DNA of 64,000 bases. It comes from Solobacterium sp. GTDB lineage: Bacteria > Bacillota_I > Bacilli_A > Erysipelotrichales > Erysipelotrichaceae. A program made the position numbers and the translations under genes. The stretch covers positions 42,168 to 106,167 of the forward strand of contig JAILLA010000029.1 in assembly GCA_024693325.1 (NCBI GenBank), read 5' to 3'. The notes below the pieces were generated by a model that had not been told where the DNA came from, did no database searches, and saw only the letters and a program-made list of their open reading frames with translations. Below are positions 60,049-64,000 of this stretch, piece by piece; position 1 is the stretch's first letter; each line of letters begins with the position of its first letter.

Positions 60049-60516
60049 ATGAGCAGACTGAAAAACCTCAGAGCGATCATCGACCGCGAACTTTTGAAGG
60101 TAGAAGACAATGAAAAACGCATCTCTGCAGTCAATCACCTGTATGGTGTATCTCTGGCAGCTGTTTTGATTGCGAAACGGCGCGGCATGGATCCGGAACT
60201 TCCGGCAATGGCCGCAATGATGCACGATATGAACGCATATCTCACGGGTTCCTATGATGATCATGCCCACAAAGGGGCAGAACTTGCCAGGACATTCCTG
60301 CAGGAACTGGGAGAGACCACTCCGGAAGAAACAGATATGATCTGTTCCATGATCTATCATCATGACGATAAAGCTGTGACCGATCAGCCGTATGATGAAG
60401 TGCTGAAGGATGCGGATGTCATACATCACTGTTTCAACGATCCATCCAAACCTGTCAAAGATAAGGAAAAGATCCGTTATGAACAGCTTCTGAAAGAATT
60501 CGGTCTGAACGGATAG
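60049..60516 (+). CDS. HD domain-containing protein
   Basis: AAMMHDMNAYLTG HD motif, MIYHHDDKAVTDQPYDEVLKDADVIHH. Confidence 0.78.
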   Translation: MSRLKNLRAIIDRELLKVEDNEKRISAVNHLYGVSLAAVLIAKRRGMDPELPAMAAMMHDMNAYLTGSYDDHAHKGAELARTFLQELGETTPEETDMICSMIYHHDDKAVTDQPYDEVLKDADVIHHCFNDPSKPVKDKEKIRYEQLLKEFGLNG

Positions 60517-60546
60517 TTTTGTTAAACAGTATCATTTATGGATAAA

Positions 60547-60583
60547 AAAACCTTATTGCTCATGTGGGTGAGAATAAGGTTTT
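60547..60583. terminator. Bidirectional terminator between convergent HD and CvpA genes
   Basis: AAAACCTTATT...AATAAGGTTTT 11-bp perfect stem with inner CTCA/TGAG. Confidence 0.85.
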
Positions 60584-60602
60584 GTTTGTCTTGAGAAAAT
60601 GT

Positions 60603-61274
60603 TTATTTCAGTTCATCCGGTATGTACTCTGATCCGTACACCATTTTCTGAATGACCTGGTAATCATGCTCACTGACATCCAGTGTCAGTCCGTCTTTGA
60701 ACAGATTGCGTACAAAATCAAGATCAGTTTTATTGCCTAAAGACACTGCCAGTTTATCTCCGGATACGGAACATACCGTGGAAAAAAATGTTCTTTCATA
60801 CAGCTCGTTTCCGTTCTTCAGGACTTCCGGGGACATTGTCAGGATCATGAGACCTACAGCATTGATCAGGAATACAGCATATACCAGCCCGAGAACACCT
60901 CCTGCATATCTGCCGATGTCCTGAACGGTATCCCGCTGTTTCTGATACTCTATTGCCTTTTTGTACAGAGGGCGGAGCAGCTTCTGCATAATGGCAGTCA
61001 GTATGATAAAACAGATCGTCCAGTTTATGGCTGCCCTGATCGACTGGGCATAAGGGTAGGTGTTCAAAGGTGTCCATGCCATTGGCCAGAAGACATACAT
61101 CTTTGTAATGAACGAAGCTGCATAAGCTGAAACGATGATAGCCAGAAGACTGGTCAGGACATCAGCACCGACGCTGAAAATACCTTTTCTGAGTCCTGAG
61201 AAAAAGAACCATACAAATGTCAATAAAACAATGATGTCTGTCAGATATACAGACCAAACAGGCAGTGCTGCCAT
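60603..61274 (-). CDS. CvpA family membrane protein
   Basis: MAALPVWSVYLTDIIVLLTFVWFFFSGLRKGIFSVGADVLTSLLAIIVSAYAASFI; start corrected from 61367. Confidence 0.75.
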   Translation of the reverse strand: MAALPVWSVYLTDIIVLLTFVWFFFSGLRKGIFSVGADVLTSLLAIIVSAYAASFITKMYVFWPMAWTPLNTYPYAQSIRAAINWTICFIILTAIMQKLLRPLYKKAIEYQKQRDTVQDIGRYAGGVLGLVYAVFLINAVGLMILTMSPEVLKNGNELYERTFFSTVCSVSGDKLAVSLGNKTDLDFVRNLFKDGLTLDVSEHDYQVIQKMVYGSEYIPDELK

Positions 61275-61329
61275 GACCAGTTCCCTCCTACTTAATTCGA
61301 AATACTGATAAATTGACTGTATACCAATT

Positions 61330-61629
61330 TTATTCTGTTGAAACAGAAGGGATATTATGTTCCGCAAGCAGTTTCTTCAGTTTCTCGATTTCACGATCTT
61401 TTCCTGCGATTTTACTCTCGGTTTCAGCGATTTTAACCTCTTTTATTGCAATTATTTCCTTGTCGGCCGCAATGATCTCATTCAATTCTCTTAGTTCCCT
61501 TGCATGAGCACGATCGCGCATTCTTTCAGCTTCTTCCTGTGTGATCCATCTGAGTGCCATGATTTTGACTTCCTCCTCAGATTTTTGAAAGTACTCTGAT
61601 AAGATACCTTCATTTTTGCATTTACGCAG
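61330..61629 (-). pseudogene. Possible C-terminal remnant of an Rpn-type (PD-(D/E)XK) transposase/nuclease
   Basis: Minus-frame reading LRKCKNEGILSEYFQKSEEEVKIMALRWITQEEAERMRDRAHARELRELNEIIAADKEIIAIKEVK..., opened by an in-frame TAA at 61630-61632; coiled-coil tail without catalytic domain. Confidence 0.3.
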
Positions 61630-61761
61630 TTATTTTTCAACACAGCGTCCTGAGATGTCAACATGTTGTTCCATCCACTCACAGAGTGACCCAGCAGACG
61701 ATATCCACTTGTTTTATCTGCAGATCATGCGGTTATAATTAAGAAAAAGGACATAAAGCAT

Positions 61762-63042
61762 ATGAATCAGCTGTCACGGAAAAGCTGGGCGACGATCATC
61801 ATATTCGGACTGATCGGTCAGATCGCCTGGGCAATCGAAAATAATGAATTCAATCTCTTCCTGTTCAATTATATCGGCGGAACAACGACAGATATTGCCC
61901 GTATGGTTGCCTGGTCAGCAGGTGCGGCAACAGTCACGACACTCGTGATGGGAACTGTCTCCGACAGACTGAGACACAGAAAACTCTTTTTATGCGTCGG
62001 TTATATTCTGTGGGGACTGTCTGTCATGGCATTTGCCTGGATATCAAGGGATAACGTCGCCAGGTTTGTTCCTGCTGAAAGGGCCGTATCAGCCGCGGCC
62101 ATGCTTGTGATCGTAATGGACTGTGTCATGACGTTCTTCGGATCAACTGCCAATGACGCGTCATTCAATTCCTGGGTAACGGAAAGTACAGACGAAACAA
62201 ACAGGACAAAGGTGGAAGGCGTGCTGAACGCATTTCCTCTGCTGAGCATGCTGATAGTGGTAGGGGCGTCGAATATCATCATTGAACAGACAGGATGGCC
62301 GGCATATTTCATTGCGGTCGGTATCCTGGTGATCCTGTGCGGTATTGCCGGTCTGTTCTTTGTTGAAGAGACAGAAACAGTGCAGGCAGAGGAGGAACCG
62401 TTCCTGCGTTCACTGGCATACGGATTCCGTCCTTCTGTTATACGGAAACATCCGATGTTCTATACGGCTTTGGCAGCGTTGTGTCTTTACAACACTGCGA
62501 CCCAGATCTTTATGCCGTATCTGTTCATATACCTGAACAAAACACTGGGATTTGATACATTGACGTACTCCCTTGTCATGGCGATCGTCGTCCTGACGGC
62601 CAGCGTCTTTGCGATCGTGCTGGGAGGAAAGGTCGACCGTATGGGAAGAAGGAGAATGATATATCTTTCCACGGCAGTATATGCCTGCGGTCTTCTGCTT
62701 GCCGGCATCGTAAAGAGTCCTGTTCTGTTTACGATCATCGGCTCGGTCATGATGGGCGGATTTGTCATGATCTCGATCATTCTTATGTCGACCATCCGTG
62801 ACCATACACCAATGGAACATGTCGGTATGTTCCAGGGTATCCGTCTGCTGGCATATGTACTGATTCCGATGATCATCGGTCCCAATATCGGAGACTTCAT
62901 CATTCACGCTTCCAACGCGGGAACATATATCAACGAATACGGTGAAACGGTCAGTCTGCCTGTTGCGGGTGTATTCTTTGCGGCAGCTGCAGCCTGTCTG
63001 CTGATCATTGTTCCAAGCAGGAAGCTGTTCCCCAAGAGGTAA
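61762..63042 (+). CDS. MFS transporter
   Basis: 12 hydrophobic segments; VMGTVSDRLRHRK and VLGGKVDRMGRRRMIYLS loop motifs. Confidence 0.87.
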   Translation: MNQLSRKSWATIIIFGLIGQIAWAIENNEFNLFLFNYIGGTTTDIARMVAWSAGAATVTTLVMGTVSDRLRHRKLFLCVGYILWGLSVMAFAWISRDNVARFVPAERAVSAAAMLVIVMDCVMTFFGSTANDASFNSWVTESTDETNRTKVEGVLNAFPLLSMLIVVGASNIIIEQTGWPAYFIAVGILVILCGIAGLFFVEETETVQAEEEPFLRSLAYGFRPSVIRKHPMFYTALAALCLYNTATQIFMPYLFIYLNKTLGFDTLTYSLVMAIVVLTASVFAIVLGGKVDRMGRRRMIYLSTAVYACGLLLAGIVKSPVLFTIIGSVMMGGFVMISIILMSTIRDHTPMEHVGMFQGIRLLAYVLIPMIIGPNIGDFIIHASNAGTYINEYGETVSLPVAGVFFAAAAACLLIIVPSRKLFPKR

Positions 63043-63085
63043 TAAAGAGATTCTTAAGGTTTGTACGCAATACAGTGAAGTTGAT

Positions 63086-63113
63086 TTGACCGACGGTCAA
63101 AATATGATATAGT
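63086..63113 (+). promoter_or_regulatory. Promoter overlapped by TetR-type palindromic operator
   Basis: Perfect dyad TTGACCG-A-CGGTCAA (63086-63100) whose left arm is the -35 (TTGACC), 16 nt, then TATAGT. Confidence 0.65.
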
Positions 63114-63142
63114 TATGTTGCATAGCAAAGGAGAATAATCGT

Positions 63143-63769
63143 ATGGAACTCAATAACGAATTATCAAGAACCTACATTTTAAACAAAGAAGAATCTGCTC
63201 AGTCTGTTGCATATGCACTGCAGGAATACCTGGACAGAAAAAAGAATATGATCACACAGACAATGAGAACAAGAAACGGATATATGGTGCAGTGCAAAGG
63301 TGATGTTTCCGCTGAATGGACAAAATATCTCGGCATGGATGCAGCAGTATCTGTAACACTGGAACAGAAAGATGATCGTCTGACCGTAGCGATCACAACA
63401 GAAAAGTGGGCTGAAAAGGCCGGAACAGCACTGCTCGGAATTTTCTTCCAGCCTCTGCTGATCACGACAGGGATCGGAGCACTCCGTTCCATGACACTTC
63501 CCGCAGACATTTATGCATTTGTGGAAGACTATCTGCATACAGTGCCTGTATCTGAAACTCCTGTAACACCTGAAACACCTGAAGTTACAAAGAGTGCACC
63601 TGAAGTTATGATCTGCCCTCATTGCGGATCAGAAAACAGGATCGGCTCCATCTTCTGCAAGAACTGCGGTGAGAAACTGGAAAAAGAAAAGACATTCTGC
63701 CCGGAATGCGGTGCTGAACTTGACGGAGACGAAGTATTCTGCCCGCAGTGCGGCACAAAGCTTCACTAA
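63143..63769 (+). CDS. Zinc-ribbon domain-containing protein
   Basis: C-terminal double zinc ribbon: ICPHCGSENRIGSIFCKNCGEKLEKEKTFCPECGAELDGDEVFCPQCGTKLH. Confidence 0.85.
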   Translation: MELNNELSRTYILNKEESAQSVAYALQEYLDRKKNMITQTMRTRNGYMVQCKGDVSAEWTKYLGMDAAVSVTLEQKDDRLTVAITTEKWAEKAGTALLGIFFQPLLITTGIGALRSMTLPADIYAFVEDYLHTVPVSETPVTPETPEVTKSAPEVMICPHCGSENRIGSIFCKNCGEKLEKEKTFCPECGAELDGDEVFCPQCGTKLH

Positions 63770-63787
63770 GGAATCGATCAAACGGGG

Positions 63788-63824
63788 CTGTAACAGTTGA
63801 AAAATGACTGTTACAGTTTTCTTT
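63788..63824 (+). terminator. Intrinsic terminator after zinc-ribbon gene
   Basis: CTGTAACAGT-TGAAAAATG-ACTGTTACAG-TTTTCTTT. Confidence 0.85.
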
Positions 63825-63862
63825 AACTGGCAAAACACATGCGAGCATGGTATAATATAGAT

Positions 63863-64000
63863 ATGAAAAAAGCTAATCAAGTACTCGACCTACCTGATCA
63901 GCGAACTTATTATAATGCAGTTCAGCTGAGTCTGCCAATCAATACATTGTTCATTCTTGAAAAAGATGATGAAGTGTTTTCATTTCTGGAAGCGGTGGAA
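63863..64000 (+). CDS. Probable IS transposase, N-terminal fragment truncated by window end
   Basis: MKKANQVLDLPDQRTYYNAVQLSLPINTLFILEKDDEVFSFLEAVE resembles the N-terminus of IS1182/IS5-like transposases. Confidence 0.45.
   Translation, partial: MKKANQVLDLPDQRTYYNAVQLSLPINTLFILEKDDEVFSFLEAVE

Overview
Low-GC Gram-positive (Firmicutes) chromosomal window; gene content and an RpoB residue suggest an Erysipelotrichia-like organism (inference). The left part is an expanded transcription/ribosome cluster: mrnC 3' end, rlmB, sigH-like, rpmG, secE, nusG, [SGNH hydrolase, CYTH, AEC transporter], rplK, rplA, [about 2,115-aa LPXTG adhesin], rplJ, rplL, rsmC-like, rpoB, rpoC. The rest is accessory and metabolic: an ABCG-type transporter, proC, dipeptidase/RidA/MalY, hydrolases, a HAD plus two histidine phosphatases, MscS, a BspA-type LRR + VWA-metallopeptidase-like + MoxR ATPase module, GH4 and GH1 phospho-glucosidases, a TPR + DUF4037 pair, anaerobic RNR (nrdG, nrdD with a C-terminal thioredoxin-like domain, trxB), three MATE transporters, a GGT, an MFS transporter, a zinc-ribbon protein, and the start of a probable transposase gene cut by the window end. 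Readable RNA/DNA signals include an L1-type leader before rplK, an L10-type leader before rplJ, many intrinsic terminators, an attenuator-like hairpin before nrdD and a TetR-type palindrome overlapping a promoter. I saw no tRNA, rRNA, CRISPR array or prophage. Product calls rest on recognising protein motifs by eye; no searches were run.
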